Source: Gemmatimonadaceae bacterium | GTDB taxonomy: Bacteria; Gemmatimonadota; Gemmatimonadetes; Gemmatimonadales; Gemmatimonadaceae | NCBI GenBank assembly: GCA_036273715.1 | Contig: DASUHB010000073.1 | Location: forward strand, 1-64,000 | Reading direction: 5' to 3' | DNA: 64,000 nt | In this document: one piece after another, positions 18,516 through 28,118 of the stretch | How positions within the stretch are numbered: position 1 is the stretch's first letter | Layout of the letters: every line of letters begins with the position of its first letter | The notes under the pieces: model-generated | What the model saw: the letters and a program-made list of their open reading frames with translations, nothing else | Databases searched by the model: none | What the model was told of the DNA's origin: nothing | Translations under genes and position numbers: made by a program

Positions 18516-20235
18516 AGCGCCGCTCGAGCTCGTCCCAGGACAGCTGCACGATGGTCGATCGGCCGTGCACGTCGTGCGCCGGGAGTGTCGTGCGGGCGAG
18601 CGCCGTGTAGAGCGCGCGCATTTCGTCGGGCGAGAGCGGGTCCCCGGCCTTGATCGCCGCCTTGCACGCGAGCGTCGCGGCGAGATGATCGTGGCGCGAT
18701 GCGGCCGAGGGCGAGCGGTCGCCGGTGAGCGCGGCGAGCGTATCACGCAAGCAGCGCGGCGCATCGAAGCGCGGGTGCGGCATCGGGACGGCGCTCACGA
18801 TGAGCGTGTGTCCGCCGAAGCCCTCGATCTCGAATCCGAGGCGCTCGAACAGGGCGCGATGCTCATCGAACGCGTCGCCCTCGGCAGGGCCGAGGTGCAG
18901 CGTGATCGGGAAGAGCAAGCGCTGCGACGGCGCTTCGCCTCGCTCCAGCGTCCGCACGAAGCGCTCGTACAGCACGCGCTCGTGCGCCGAATGCTGATCG
19001 ATGAACACGATGCCGTCGTCGTGCTCGAAGGTGATGTACGTGCGGCGCACCTGCAGGAGCGGCGGCACGGGCACCGGGTCGGCGCGCGGCTCGGCCGGCG
19101 CGTCGGCCGTCGGCATGGCTCCGTTAGGCATGGGCGGCTCGGCGGCCGGCGCGAAGGCCGGCGCCCGCAGCACGTCCCGATCGACCGGCACGCCCGGCGC
19201 GAAGGCCGGCGGCCAGGCGCCGCCCCGGCCGCCGAACGTCGCCGCGCTCGATCCGGTGCCGAGCGCGCGCCGAACGGCGTGCTCCACGACGCGTTCGGTG
19301 GGCCAGCGGTCCCGAAACCGCACTTCCGCCTTGGCCGGGTGCACGTTGACGTCGAGGCCGTCGTTAGGCACCGTGAGCTCGAGCAGCAGCGTCGGCCGCA
19401 ACCCCGCGGGAATGGTGGAGCGGTAGGCGGCCTCCGCGGCGCGCACCAGGCCCGCATCGCGGATCGCGCGGCCGTTCACCGAGACGAAGAGCCGGCGGCT
19501 CGCCGTGCCGACATCGGCCGGACGCTCGACCAGTCCGGCGACGCGCACCTCGCCGCTCACGTCGTCCACATCCACCAGACGCTCGGCGAACGATGCGCCC
19601 CACAGCGCGCCGACGCGCGCGCGCAGCGTCGGCGCCGGCGGCAAGCCTAACACATTGCGGCCATCGTGGATCACGGTGACGCGCACGTCGCGACGCGTCA
19701 GCGCCAGCATCGTGAGCACGTCCACGATGCCCCGCCACTCCGAGCGCGCCGAACGCAAAAAACGTTGGCGCGCCGGGGCGTTGTAGAAAAGCCGCTCGAC
19801 CGTGACCGACGTCCCGCGGCGGCGCGCCGCGTCGCTCACATCCGGCAACGACCCGCCCGACATCGTGATGCGCGTCCCCGCACCGTCGACGGCAGCCGTG
19901 TCGATCTCGAGCTGCGATACCGACGCGATGGCCGGCAACGCCTCACCGCGAAAGCCGAAGCTCGCGACGCCCACCAGGTCCTCCGACTGGCGGATCTTCG
20001 ACGTCGCGTGACGCGCCAGCGCGAGCAACGCATCGTCGCGCTCCATCCCGCAGCCGTCATCGGCCACGCGGATTTTCACGCGGCCGCCGTCTTCGCACGT
20101 GACGTCGATGGAATGCGCGCCGGCATCGAGCGCGTTCTCGACCAGCTCCTTCACCACCGATGCCGGCCGCTCCACCACCTCGCCGGCAGCGATCTGATCG
20201 ACCACCGTGTTGTCGAGGATGGTGATGCGCGGCAT
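18502..20235 (-). CDS. mutL: DNA mismatch repair protein MutL
   Basis: 577 residues. GHKL ATPase of mismatch repair. N-terminal motifs ELVENALDAG, ADDGCGM and GFRGEALPAIASVS. The C-terminal domain has DQHSAHERVLYE, matching the endonuclease metal motif DQHA-x2-E-x4-E with Ser for Ala, and a late VHGRST segment, so latent nickase activity is plausible. A Pro/Ala-rich linker lies about 330-390. ATG at 20235 begins MPRITILDNTVVDQIAAGEVVERP; the frame upstream is in the gap. batD ends 31 nt before. Confidence 0.97.
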   Translation of the reverse strand: MPRITILDNTVVDQIAAGEVVERPASVVKELVENALDAGAHSIDVTCEDGGRVKIRVADDGCGMERDDALLALARHATSKIRQSEDLVGVASFGFRGEALPAIASVSQLEIDTAAVDGAGTRITMSGGSLPDVSDAARRRGTSVTVERLFYNAPARQRFLRSARSEWRGIVDVLTMLALTRRDVRVTVIHDGRNVLGLPPAPTLRARVGALWGASFAERLVDVDDVSGEVRVAGLVERPADVGTASRRLFVSVNGRAIRDAGLVRAAEAAYRSTIPAGLRPTLLLELTVPNDGLDVNVHPAKAEVRFRDRWPTERVVEHAVRRALGTGSSAATFGGRGGAWPPAFAPGVPVDRDVLRAPAFAPAAEPPMPNGAMPTADAPAEPRADPVPVPPLLQVRRTYITFEHDDGIVFIDQHSAHERVLYERFVRTLERGEAPSQRLLFPITLHLGPAEGDAFDEHRALFERLGFEIEGFGGHTLIVSAVPMPHPRFDAPRCLRDTLAALTGDRSPSAASRHDHLAATLACKAAIKAGDPLSPDEMRALYTALARTTLPAHDVHGRSTIVQLSWDELERRFGRR

Positions 20236-20266
20236 GCAGAAAGCTATGAGTGCCGCGGGAACAGCG

Positions 20267-22387
20267 TCAATTGCGCGCGAGCGAGGTGAGGTCGTCCGAC
20301 TCGGCCCAACCGTGGCGTCCACCATCGGTGGTGACGCGCGCCCAGGGGCCTTCGCGTTCGACGACGCGCGCGATTTCACCGGGACGCAGCGTTGTCGAGC
20401 GATCGGAGGCGAGGGCCGGCAGGTCGTGCAGCGGCGCGTCCTCCGTCACGACAACGAGGTCGCGGCCGGCGAGTCGCGCATCGACAGCCGCGGCGAGCGC
20501 ACCGAGCACAATGGCGACCGTCAGCGCGCCGACGATGAGCGGACGCGCGCCCGCCAATTTTCGGCGACGAGCGAGATACCAGCCCATGGCGACCCAGGCC
20601 GCGATCCAGAGCGCCGCGGCGACGAGCGCGATCGGTGCCGGCGGGACCGCCGGCACCGCGCCGAGTCCGCTCGCCGCTCCCAGGATTTCGAGACGATCCC
20701 GCACGTCGGAGGCAAGCGGTTCGATGCGCAGCGCGCGCTGCCAGCCAAGCGCCGCTCCGGCCGTATCACCAGCGCTGAATGCGGCGGTGCCGAAATTGGC
20801 CCACGCGTCCGCGGCGCGCGGGACGCGCGCCGTGATGTCGCCGAACACGCGCTCCGCCGCGGCGAAATGATGCGACTGATAGGCGACGACGCCGCGCTCG
20901 AAGAGCGCGGTGTCGGCATCGGGCGTCGCGGCGTGCACTCCGGCGGCGAACACGAGCAGGGCGAGGACCGCGGCAGTGACGGGCACGGTGCGCGGGCGGC
21001 ATGCTTCGCGATCGATTGCGCGATACGTGCGCTCGACGCGCTTGGCGAGCTCCGGCGTCGCGCGCGCGGCGTCGGAGCCGTCGTTGGAGAACGCGGCGGT
21101 ATCGAGCTCGTCGACTAACGCAGCGGCCGCGGCGGCGGTGCCGATCGAGACACCGGCGCGGCGCGCAGCGCGAGCAAGGACGCTCGGCTCGGCGAGCGTC
21201 GCGGGCACGGGGCCGGTGCCGAAGGCGCGGGCGCGGACGCGCGAGGCGACGGCGCGCAGAAATGCGCGCCGGAGCTCGCGCGTCGAGGGTGGGTCGGCGG
21301 CGCGCGTGAGCGCGAGGAGCGCGCGAGCCGGCGTCGCCGGCTTGCGCGCGCGTCGCGGCCGGCGCGCGGCGGCGAGGGCGAATGCCGGGAGCGGCGCGAG
21401 ACCCACCAGCCACCAGAACGGCACCTGCGTGTATGGCTCGGGCGCGATCGGTCCGCGATACGTCGAGCGCAGCGTGTAGCGTGGCGGCGCGACGCCGGTG
21501 TCGCTGCTCGCGAGCGTCCCCGACGCGATCGTCATGGGGACAGCCGGTGCGACCGCCGTCTCGTAGCGGCGCGCATCCGGATCGAAGTACGAGTAATGGA
21601 TCTCGGGTATCGTGAGGCGCCCGTCGTGCTGCGGCGTCACCACCCAATCGAATTCCTTGACGCCGCGGATGTCCAACGAATCGGGCGCCAGGTTGACGCG
21701 CTCCACCGTCGGCACCGCCGACGCCCATGGAATGGCGATCTGCGGTCGCGGAAACAGATTCACGTTGCCGCGGCCGGCGACGCTGACGGTGAGCAGAATC
21801 GGATCGCCGACGCGGCCACCTGTGCTGTCGACGTGCGACGCGATGTGCAGCGTGCCCACGGCGCCGTTCCAATCCGCCGGGCGGCCAGCTTCGGGCGGTT
21901 CGATCGCGATGACGACGGCGCTGTCGCTGCGCAGCTCGTAGGTCTCTTCGTGGCTGAAGAAGCTATACGTCAGCGGCATCGCGTACACGAGTCGCGCCGG
22001 CGGAATGGCGATGCGTCCTGGTGTGAGGGGGAACACGGCCCGCTCGTAGACGCGCGCTTCGTAGCGGTGCTGCCCAACGGTGCGCGTCGGAAAGCCGGAC
22101 GCGGTGGCGGGCGGTTCATAGGCCATGAGGCCGCGCATCTCGGGGGCGATCGCCTCGAGCCGCCGCATGCGGTCGCGCACGTTGGTGTCGAGGAAGACGC
22201 CCAGCTCGTAGGTCGACTGCTGTCCCACGTAGACGGTTTCCGGCGCGGCGAGCACGCGCACGTTGACGGCGGCGCTGGTGTCGAGCGGCGCGCGCGTGAC
22301 GATAGCCGGCGGCCGGCCCGAGCTGTCGATGCGCGACGCGCCGGGCGTCTGCACGCCTAACGCAAGGATCGCCAGGAGCGCGAGCAT
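20267..22387 (-). CDS. BatD-like protein with TPR and C-terminal SH3-like domain
   Basis: 706 residues. N-terminal signal-like helix, then a long extracytoplasmic beta-rich part (about 25-340, AAPETVYVGQQSTYELGVFLD and repeated Ig-like strands) typical of BatD (oxygen-tolerance) proteins. A helix about 360-380 anchors it. A second helix and a TPR-like stretch (TALFERGVVAYQSHHFAAAERVFGDI, WANFGTAAFSAGDTAGAALGWQRAL) follow, then two more helices, and a bacterial SH3-like end (LHDLPALASDRSTTLRPGEIARVVEREGPWARVTT). ATG at 22387 overlaps the batBC stop. Role: assembly or stress function with the MoxR ATPase. Confidence 0.8.
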   Translation of the reverse strand: MLALLAILALGVQTPGASRIDSSGRPPAIVTRAPLDTSAAVNVRVLAAPETVYVGQQSTYELGVFLDTNVRDRMRRLEAIAPEMRGLMAYEPPATASGFPTRTVGQHRYEARVYERAVFPLTPGRIAIPPARLVYAMPLTYSFFSHEETYELRSDSAVVIAIEPPEAGRPADWNGAVGTLHIASHVDSTGGRVGDPILLTVSVAGRGNVNLFPRPQIAIPWASAVPTVERVNLAPDSLDIRGVKEFDWVVTPQHDGRLTIPEIHYSYFDPDARRYETAVAPAVPMTIASGTLASSDTGVAPPRYTLRSTYRGPIAPEPYTQVPFWWLVGLAPLPAFALAAARRPRRARKPATPARALLALTRAADPPSTRELRRAFLRAVASRVRARAFGTGPVPATLAEPSVLARAARRAGVSIGTAAAAAALVDELDTAAFSNDGSDAARATPELAKRVERTYRAIDREACRPRTVPVTAAVLALLVFAAGVHAATPDADTALFERGVVAYQSHHFAAAERVFGDITARVPRAADAWANFGTAAFSAGDTAGAALGWQRALRIEPLASDVRDRLEILGAASGLGAVPAVPPAPIALVAAALWIAAWVAMGWYLARRRKLAGARPLIVGALTVAIVLGALAAAVDARLAGRDLVVVTEDAPLHDLPALASDRSTTLRPGEIARVVEREGPWARVTTDGGRHGWAESDDLTSLARN

Positions 22388-24093
22388 CACCAGTCCTTGC
22401 CGCCCGGCGGCGGCGTCGGCTGGTTTTCCTTCTGCTTGCGCGCCTGTACGTCGCGCTCCTCGCGCTCGGCGCTGTTGAGCAACTGCTCCGCCGAGCGCTT
22501 GTCGATGCCCGCGTTCGGATGTTGGGACTGCTTGGCCGCGGAGCCCTGTTCCGGGCGGTCCTGGTTGCGCGCTCCTCCGCCGCCGCCGCCGCCTTTCTTG
22601 TTCTTGTTGGCGAGCTCGTAGTTCCACTTGGCGTCGAGCTCGTTCGGCTTGAGCCGAAGCGCCTTACGGTAGGCATCGAGCGCCGACATGTACGCCTGCG
22701 AGGCGCCCTGTCCGGCCGAGGAGCGCGCGCGCTGCAGGTAGCCGAGTCCGAGGTTAAACAGCGCGCGATACCTGAGGTCCGCGTCGTCGGCGATCTGCGA
22801 CGCATGCTCGAGCGCGGCCAGCGCTTCGTCGCGCTCGCCGGCGGCGAGGAGCGCCGTGCCCAGATTGTACTCGAGCCGCGCCGAGGCTTTGCCGCTGCGG
22901 AGCGCCTGTTCGTACGCCGCCGCGGCTTCCTTGTAGCGGCCGGCCTTGAAGAGCTTGTCGCCATCGGAGCCGCGCCCGTGCGTCCCTTCCGCCCGGGCCA
23001 CGCGCGGCATGCCTAACGCAAGCACGAGCAGCAGCGCGGCCGCGATGCGCGACGCCGTCCCCGATGCGGCCGTCGCGCGGCGCGGGCGCCGCTCGGCAAG
23101 CATCGTGTCGGCCAGCACGAGCAGAATGGCCGGGATGAGAAAGAGCTGGAAGCGCGGTTTCCGCTCGCGACCCGTGGGCGTGGCGCGCCCCTCGCGCCGG
23201 AGCGCCGCCAGCGCGCGGCGAATCCGCGCCGCCTTGTCGGTGGCGCTGGCCTCGATGAACGTCCCGTGCGCGGCCTGTGCGGCGGCTTGCAGCATCTCCG
23301 GCGTGTAGTGTGTGATCACGATGTGGCCCGCTTGATCCTTCTTCTCAGTAATACCTTGCGGTCCAGCGATCGGGATGGTGGAGCCGTCGATCGTGCCAAA
23401 GCCAACCGTCACCACGGCAATCCCGGAGTCGGCCGCGGCCTTCGCGGCGGCCACGACGTCATCCACCGACTCGAACGACTCGCCATCGCTCATCACGATC
23501 AACGCCCGGTCGCTCGTCGTCGGCGTCGCCAACAGGAGCTGTGTGCCCTGTGCGATCGCGCGCGACATCGATGTGCCCGCTTCGCCGACAACCGTCGGAT
23601 CGAGATTGTCGAGATACAAGTCGAGCGCCCCCTGATCGACGGTGAGCGGCGTCAAGATGTAGCTGCGGCCCGCGAACGCGACGAGGCCGAAGCGGTCGCC
23701 GCCGGAGAGCGCGAGGAGCCGGCGTGCCTCCTCCTTCATGTTTTCCAGACGACTCGGGTGTTCGTCGGTCGCGAGCATCGAGAGCGACGCATCCATGGCC
23801 AGCACGATGTCGACGCCGCTGCCCCGCTCGATGGTGCGCTCGGTGCCCCAGCGCGGGCCGGCAAACGCCACGCCGGCGAATGCGGCGGCGAGACCGATGA
23901 AGGTCGCGCGGCGCCACGGCGACCGCTCGAGCGCAGGCGGAAGCAAGCGTTCGATTGCCACGGACGCGCCGAGACGGCGCAGACGCGTGCGCCGGCGCTT
24001 GTACGCGCCGACGATGAGGAGCACGACCACGAGCACCAGCGCCGGCGTCGCCGCGAGCATCCACGGATCGTCGAAGAACGGCGTCTCGATCAC
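22387..24093 (-). CDS. BatB-BatC fusion: VWA-domain membrane protein with TPR tail
   Basis: 568 residues. Two N-terminal helices, then a von Willebrand A domain (VDIVLAMDASLSMLATD, MIDAS DxSxS; TSMSRAI; VMSDGESFESV) like BatB. A helix about 330 is followed by a second signal-like helix, then TPR units (GDKLFKAGRYKEAAAAYEQALRSG, ARLEYNLGTALLAAGERDEALAALEHA) and a low-complexity Lys/Gly/Gln tail, like BatC. Elsewhere these are two genes. GTG at 24093 overlaps the batA stop (GTGA). Confidence 0.82.
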   Translation of the reverse strand: MIETPFFDDPWMLAATPALVLVVVLLIVGAYKRRRTRLRRLGASVAIERLLPPALERSPWRRATFIGLAAAFAGVAFAGPRWGTERTIERGSGVDIVLAMDASLSMLATDEHPSRLENMKEEARRLLALSGGDRFGLVAFAGRSYILTPLTVDQGALDLYLDNLDPTVVGEAGTSMSRAIAQGTQLLLATPTTSDRALIVMSDGESFESVDDVVAAAKAAADSGIAVVTVGFGTIDGSTIPIAGPQGITEKKDQAGHIVITHYTPEMLQAAAQAAHGTFIEASATDKAARIRRALAALRREGRATPTGRERKPRFQLFLIPAILLVLADTMLAERRPRRATAASGTASRIAAALLLVLALGMPRVARAEGTHGRGSDGDKLFKAGRYKEAAAAYEQALRSGKASARLEYNLGTALLAAGERDEALAALEHASQIADDADLRYRALFNLGLGYLQRARSSAGQGASQAYMSALDAYRKALRLKPNELDAKWNYELANKNKKGGGGGGGARNQDRPEQGSAAKQSQHPNAGIDKRSAEQLLNSAEREERDVQARKQKENQPTPPPGGKDW

Positions 24094-25082
24094 GGCAGGG
24101 GCCCCCGCCAGGCGAGCAGCAGCACTTCGCAGGCGAGCGCCAGCAGCGCCGCGCCTAACGGCCAGCGGAATTGCTCCGTGTACCGCACGTAGGTCCGCGC
24201 GTGCAGCGGCTCGCGCTCGAGCTGGTCGATCTGCTGATAGATGTTCTGCAGCGCGGCCGCGTCGACGGCGCGGAAGTATCGTCCGCCCGTCGTGCGCGCG
24301 ATGTCGCGCAGCAGCGCCTCGTCGATTTCGACCGGACGGTACTCGTAGCGCAGGCCCATGAGTCCGCGCCCAACGGGAACCGGCGCCATGCCTTCGGAGC
24401 CCACGCCGATGGTGTAGATCTTGACGCCGATCGCGGCCGCGGCCTGCGCGGCGGTGCGCGGATCGATCGCCCCGCGATTGTTCACGCCGTCCGTTAGGAG
24501 AATGATCACGCGTGACTTGCCCGGCGCCGTGCGCAGCCGGTTGGCCGCCGTCGCGATCGCCGTCCCGATCGCCGTGCCATCCTCGAGCTGTCCCGCCTCG
24601 AGGTTGTCGACCGCGGCGAGCAGCACCGGGTAGTCCACCGTGAGCGGCACCTGCGTGAGCGCTTCGGCGGCGAACGCCACCAGGCCGATGCGATCGTTGC
24701 GTCGCCCAACGATGAACTGCTTCACCTTGTCTTTCGCCACCTCGAGACGATTCTGCGGCTGGAAATCTTCCGACAACATCGAGCTGGACAGGTCGATCGC
24801 CAGCACGATGTTGATGCCTTCGGTGGTGACGTTCTCGGCGTGCGCGCCGGTGCGGGGCCGAGCGAGCGCGACGATGAGGCCGGCGAGCAGCAGGTTCCGC
24901 AGCGTGAACAGCGAGCGCGTCACGAAAAGGCCCGACCGCGGGCCGCGCGACAGCACGTCGGTGCGCGAGAACACGATGGCGGGCGGTCTCCGTCCGCGGC
25001 GCCACACCCACCACGCCGGCAGGGCGAGCAGCGCGAGGAGCACCCACGGCGCCCCGAAGCGCACGCTCTCCAGCCACGCCAT
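24090..25082 (-). CDS. BatA-type VWA-domain membrane protein
   Basis: 330 residues. Short N-terminal helix, second helix about 60-75, VWA domain with MIDAS (INIVLAIDLSSSMLSEDF; GTAIGTAIATAANRL; ILLTDGVNNRG), and a C-terminal helix (WPLGAALLALACEVLLLAW). Together with BatB it forms the metal-binding pair of Bat proteins that work with MoxR. ATG overlaps the stop of the upstream gene, and its own stop overlaps batBC. Confidence 0.86.
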   Translation of the reverse strand: MAWLESVRFGAPWVLLALLALPAWWVWRRGRRPPAIVFSRTDVLSRGPRSGLFVTRSLFTLRNLLLAGLIVALARPRTGAHAENVTTEGINIVLAIDLSSSMLSEDFQPQNRLEVAKDKVKQFIVGRRNDRIGLVAFAAEALTQVPLTVDYPVLLAAVDNLEAGQLEDGTAIGTAIATAANRLRTAPGKSRVIILLTDGVNNRGAIDPRTAAQAAAAIGVKIYTIGVGSEGMAPVPVGRGLMGLRYEYRPVEIDEALLRDIARTTGGRYFRAVDAAALQNIYQQIDQLEREPLHARTYVRYTEQFRWPLGAALLALACEVLLLAWRGPLP

Positions 25083-26032
25083 CACGCGGCTTGCTCCGCC
25101 TTCTGCGCCGCAGCGGCGGCTTGTTCGACGAGGGCGTGCTCGACATGCACCACGATCGCGCGCGTCTCTTTCACCAGCTCGCTCGCGCGTTCGCGCGTCA
25201 CCGGGCGGCGCGCGAACTTGATGAGATCCGTCTCGGCGAGCAGCGCGGCGGCGCGATCGAGCGGCACCGCGTTCACGTCGTGCACCGCGCCTAACAGTTC
25301 GCTGCTGGTGAGCGACCGCAGCGCTTCGGGGATGCGCGCCGCGAGGTAGTCGCGCGCGACATCGACGTTGAGGGTCACGAATCGTCCCCGCTCGCCGGCC
25401 TCGGCCAGCGCGAGCGCATCGAGGCGCGCGAACTCGCGTCGCGCCACGAGGAACGGCGAGAGCGCCGCTTCGGGACGCGTGCGGCCGCGGCGACGCCACC
25501 ACCAGATTGCAGCCCAGGCGAGCAACAGGAGGACGAGCGCGACGAGCGCCCAGACCCACCACGCGATCCCGGCGGCCATGACATCGCGCGCCGCCTTCGG
25601 AACGCGCCGCGCCGAGTCGGCCGGGAGGACGCTGCTCACGTGCACGGTGTCGCCGGCGACGGGGTAGCTCAGCACGCGGCCGTTCATCGTCACCGCGACG
25701 TTGCCTAACCTGGCCGATTGGCCGCCCGTGTCCCAGGCGACGAGCCGGTAGACCGCGGTGCGTTCGACGAAGCCGGTATCGGTGGCGGTGGTCTCCTGCC
25801 GCGGATCCACCGCTTCCACCGAGAGTCCGCTGTCGGGGCCCACCGGCATGCCGATGTCCGCGCCTAACGGAGCGCGCACGCGCACGGTGACCACGAAGGG
25901 TTCGCCGACCGTGACCACCGCCGGACGCACCGAGATGCCCATCTCGACGCGCGACACCGCCCCGCCCTGCGGCGCCGGGGCGGCGAGCGCCGCGTGCGGC
26001 ACGACGAGCATCGCCACGAGCGCCGCAATCAC
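25082..26032 (-). CDS. Membrane-anchored BatD-like protein of the MoxR/Bat cluster
   Basis: 316 residues from a GTG overlapping the DUF58 stop. Signal peptide (MIAALVAMLVVPHAALAA), an extracytoplasmic Ig-like portion (SVRPAVVTVGEPFVVTVRVRAPL), one membrane helix about 162-182 (WWVWALVALVLLLLAWAAIWWW) and a helical cytoplasmic part ending in an Ala-rich coiled region. This resembles the small unnamed subunit found between DUF58 and BatA genes. Biochemical role unknown. Confidence 0.62.
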   Translation of the reverse strand: MIAALVAMLVVPHAALAAPAPQGGAVSRVEMGISVRPAVVTVGEPFVVTVRVRAPLGADIGMPVGPDSGLSVEAVDPRQETTATDTGFVERTAVYRLVAWDTGGQSARLGNVAVTMNGRVLSYPVAGDTVHVSSVLPADSARRVPKAARDVMAAGIAWWVWALVALVLLLLAWAAIWWWRRRGRTRPEAALSPFLVARREFARLDALALAEAGERGRFVTLNVDVARDYLAARIPEALRSLTSSELLGAVHDVNAVPLDRAAALLAETDLIKFARRPVTRERASELVKETRAIVVHVEHALVEQAAAAAQKAEQAA

Positions 26033-26931
26033 CGCCCGATCCCCCGCTCCATGCGCATGCGGAAAAAGCGCAGCAGCGGTTCCACGTAGCTGCGCTCGGT
26101 GCGCACCGCGATCTCGTCGATGGCCAACCGCCGAAAGAGCTGCGTGCGCGCGTCGCGCTCGGTGCGCACCTGCCGGTCGTAGCGCTCGCGCACCTTGCGA
26201 TCGCTGGTGTTCACGTCCACCGTGGCGCCGGTCTCCGGATCGGTGAACCGCACCAGACCAACGTCGGGCAGCACGCGCTCGCGCGGATCTTCGATGGTCA
26301 CCGCGACCACATCGTGTCGTTGGGCGAGCTGCTTGAGCGGACGCTCCAGCGCCGGCGCCACGAAATCCGAAATCACGAAGATGATCGTGCGGTGCGGCAA
26401 GAGCCGCGACAGATATTCGGTCGCACGCCCGATATTGGTGCCCGCGGACTCGGGCTGCCAGGCAAGCAGATCGCGCACCAATCGCAGCACGTGCCGCCGT
26501 CCCTTCCCGGGCCGCACGAGATGCTCGATGCGATCGGTGAACAGCAGCGCGCCGACGCGATCGTTGTTGCGAATGGCGGCCATCGCCAGGATGGCGCTCA
26601 GCTCCGTCGCCAGCTCGCTCTTGAAGCGCGACACCGTCCCGAAGCGCTCCGATCCGGACAGATCGACGGCCAGCATCACCGTGAGCTCACGCTCCTCGAT
26701 GTAGCGCTTGATGTATGGGTGTCCCATGCGTGCCGTCACGTTCCAGTCGATGGCCCGCACTTCGTCTCCCGGCTGATACTCGCGCACCTCCGAGAACTCC
26801 ATGCCCTGACCCTTGAACACCGAGTGGTATTCGCCGGTGAAGAGCGAGTCCACGAGTCCACGCGTCTTGAGCTCGATCAGCTTCACCTGCCGGAGCACGT
26901 CGGGACTGGGGAGGTGCGACGTCCGCATCAC
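26029..26931 (-). CDS. DUF58-domain protein
   Basis: 300 residues. Standard partner of MoxR ATPases. Contains the DUF58 signature (GRGL-type start LKTRGLVDSLFTGEYHSVFKGQGMEFSEVREYQPGDEVRAIDWNVTAR) and a VWA-like fold with LAVDLSGSERFG, DSGSE being a partial MIDAS. Start is either the GTG at 26931 or the ATG at 26928; both overlap the moxR stop. Function in the Bat machine is not biochemically settled. Confidence 0.9.
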   Translation of the reverse strand: MMRTSHLPSPDVLRQVKLIELKTRGLVDSLFTGEYHSVFKGQGMEFSEVREYQPGDEVRAIDWNVTARMGHPYIKRYIEERELTVMLAVDLSGSERFGTVSRFKSELATELSAILAMAAIRNNDRVGALLFTDRIEHLVRPGKGRRHVLRLVRDLLAWQPESAGTNIGRATEYLSRLLPHRTIIFVISDFVAPALERPLKQLAQRHDVVAVTIEDPRERVLPDVGLVRFTDPETGATVDVNTSDRKVRERYDRQVRTERDARTQLFRRLAIDEIAVRTERSYVEPLLRFFRMRMERGIGR

Positions 26932-27902
26932 GGACTCTCGATGGCCGCCAGAATGCGCCGGATGATCTCGTCGCTCGAGACCTCTTCGGCTTCCGCTTCG
27001 TAGGTGGTGAGCACGCGATGGCGCAGGATGTCGGGGGCCACCGCCTTCACGTCGTCGGGCGTCACGAACGTGCGGCCGCGGAGGAACGCGTGCGCGCGCG
27101 ATCCCTGCGCCAGAAAAATCGTCGCGCGCGGACTGGCGCCGTATTCGATGAGCGGCGTGAGGTCGGACAGTCCCGCCTCTTTGGGCGTGCGCGTCGCGTG
27201 GACGATGTCCACGATGTAATCCACCACACGGTCGTCCACGTACAACTCGGCGATGCGTCGCCGCGCCTCGAGAATGACGCTCGGACTTGCAACTGCGTCG
27301 ATTGGAATCACCTGTCCGCCCGACATGCGCCGCATGATCTCCTTCTCTTCCTGTCGAGACGGATAGCCTACGTGCAGCTTGAGCATGAACCGGTCGACCT
27401 GCGCTTCGGGCAGTGGATACGTGCCTTCCTGCTCGATCGGATTCTGCGTCGCCAGCACGAGGAACGGCTCCTCGAGCGGATGCGTCACGCCGCCCAGGGT
27501 GACCTGTTTCTCCTGCATTGCCTCGAGCAACGCGCTCTGCACTTTCGCCGGTGCGCGGTTGATCTCGTCGGCGAGTATGATGTTGGCGAAGATCGGGCCC
27601 TTCTTGGCGCGGAACTGACCCGTCTGTTGGTCGAAGATCTGCGTGCCGATGACATCGGCGGGCAACAGATCAGGCGTGAACTGAATGCGCTGGAACGAGG
27701 TGTTGATTGCTTCGGCGAGCGTTTTGACCGTGAGCGTTTTTGCGAGACCCGGCACGCCCTCGAGCAGCACGTGTCCACCGGTGAGCAACCCGATGAGGAG
27801 TCGCTCGACCATGTAATCCTGGCCCACGATCCGGCGGCCGACCTGTTCGAGAATGCCCTGGACCAGCGCCGTATCGGCGGCCGGCATCGCGCGTGTCGCC
27901 AC
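26928..27902 (-). CDS. MoxR-family AAA+ ATPase
   Basis: 324 residues. Walker A GVPGLAKT, Walker B IILADEINRAP, sensor 1 LATQNPIEQEGTYPLPEAQVDRF, and a C-terminal AAA lid. MoxR proteins act as chaperones that activate or insert metal into VWA-domain partners, here BatA/BatB and DUF58 downstream. GTG start has GGAG five bases upstream. First gene of the 13-gene minus-strand train; the promoter should lie in 27903-28050 but no strong one was found. Confidence 0.92.
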   Translation of the reverse strand: MATRAMPAADTALVQGILEQVGRRIVGQDYMVERLLIGLLTGGHVLLEGVPGLAKTLTVKTLAEAINTSFQRIQFTPDLLPADVIGTQIFDQQTGQFRAKKGPIFANIILADEINRAPAKVQSALLEAMQEKQVTLGGVTHPLEEPFLVLATQNPIEQEGTYPLPEAQVDRFMLKLHVGYPSRQEEKEIMRRMSGGQVIPIDAVASPSVILEARRRIAELYVDDRVVDYIVDIVHATRTPKEAGLSDLTPLIEYGASPRATIFLAQGSRAHAFLRGRTFVTPDDVKAVAPDILRHRVLTTYEAEAEEVSSDEIIRRILAAIESP

Positions 27903-28050
27903 GACAGCTCCACACTGTGAAGGGTGAGTCGAAAACCTTCAGTAATACTACGCGTGGCTCAGGAAGGTTCGATGCGTCGGGAGGCGATCGTGTGTCCGGT
28001 CACGCACAATGAGCCTGCGGCATCGGTGCCGGCATGTACGGCTATCGAGA

Positions 28051-28103
28051 CGCGGACAGAGCGCGGACACAACAGACACGACCCGAGCATAGCACTCTGC
28101 CCG
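28051..28103. repeat. Copy of a dispersed intergenic repeat (GGACA/GACACGAC type)
   Basis: This stretch contains GGACACAACAGACACGAC, then GAGCATAGCACTCTGCC. Both halves recur at 39522-39545 and 39611-39627, where about 68 extra bases separate them. It lies between the stop of the Rossmann protein (28119) and moxR. No coding potential. Confidence 0.55.
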
Positions 28104-28118
28104 TCCGCCCTGCGTACT

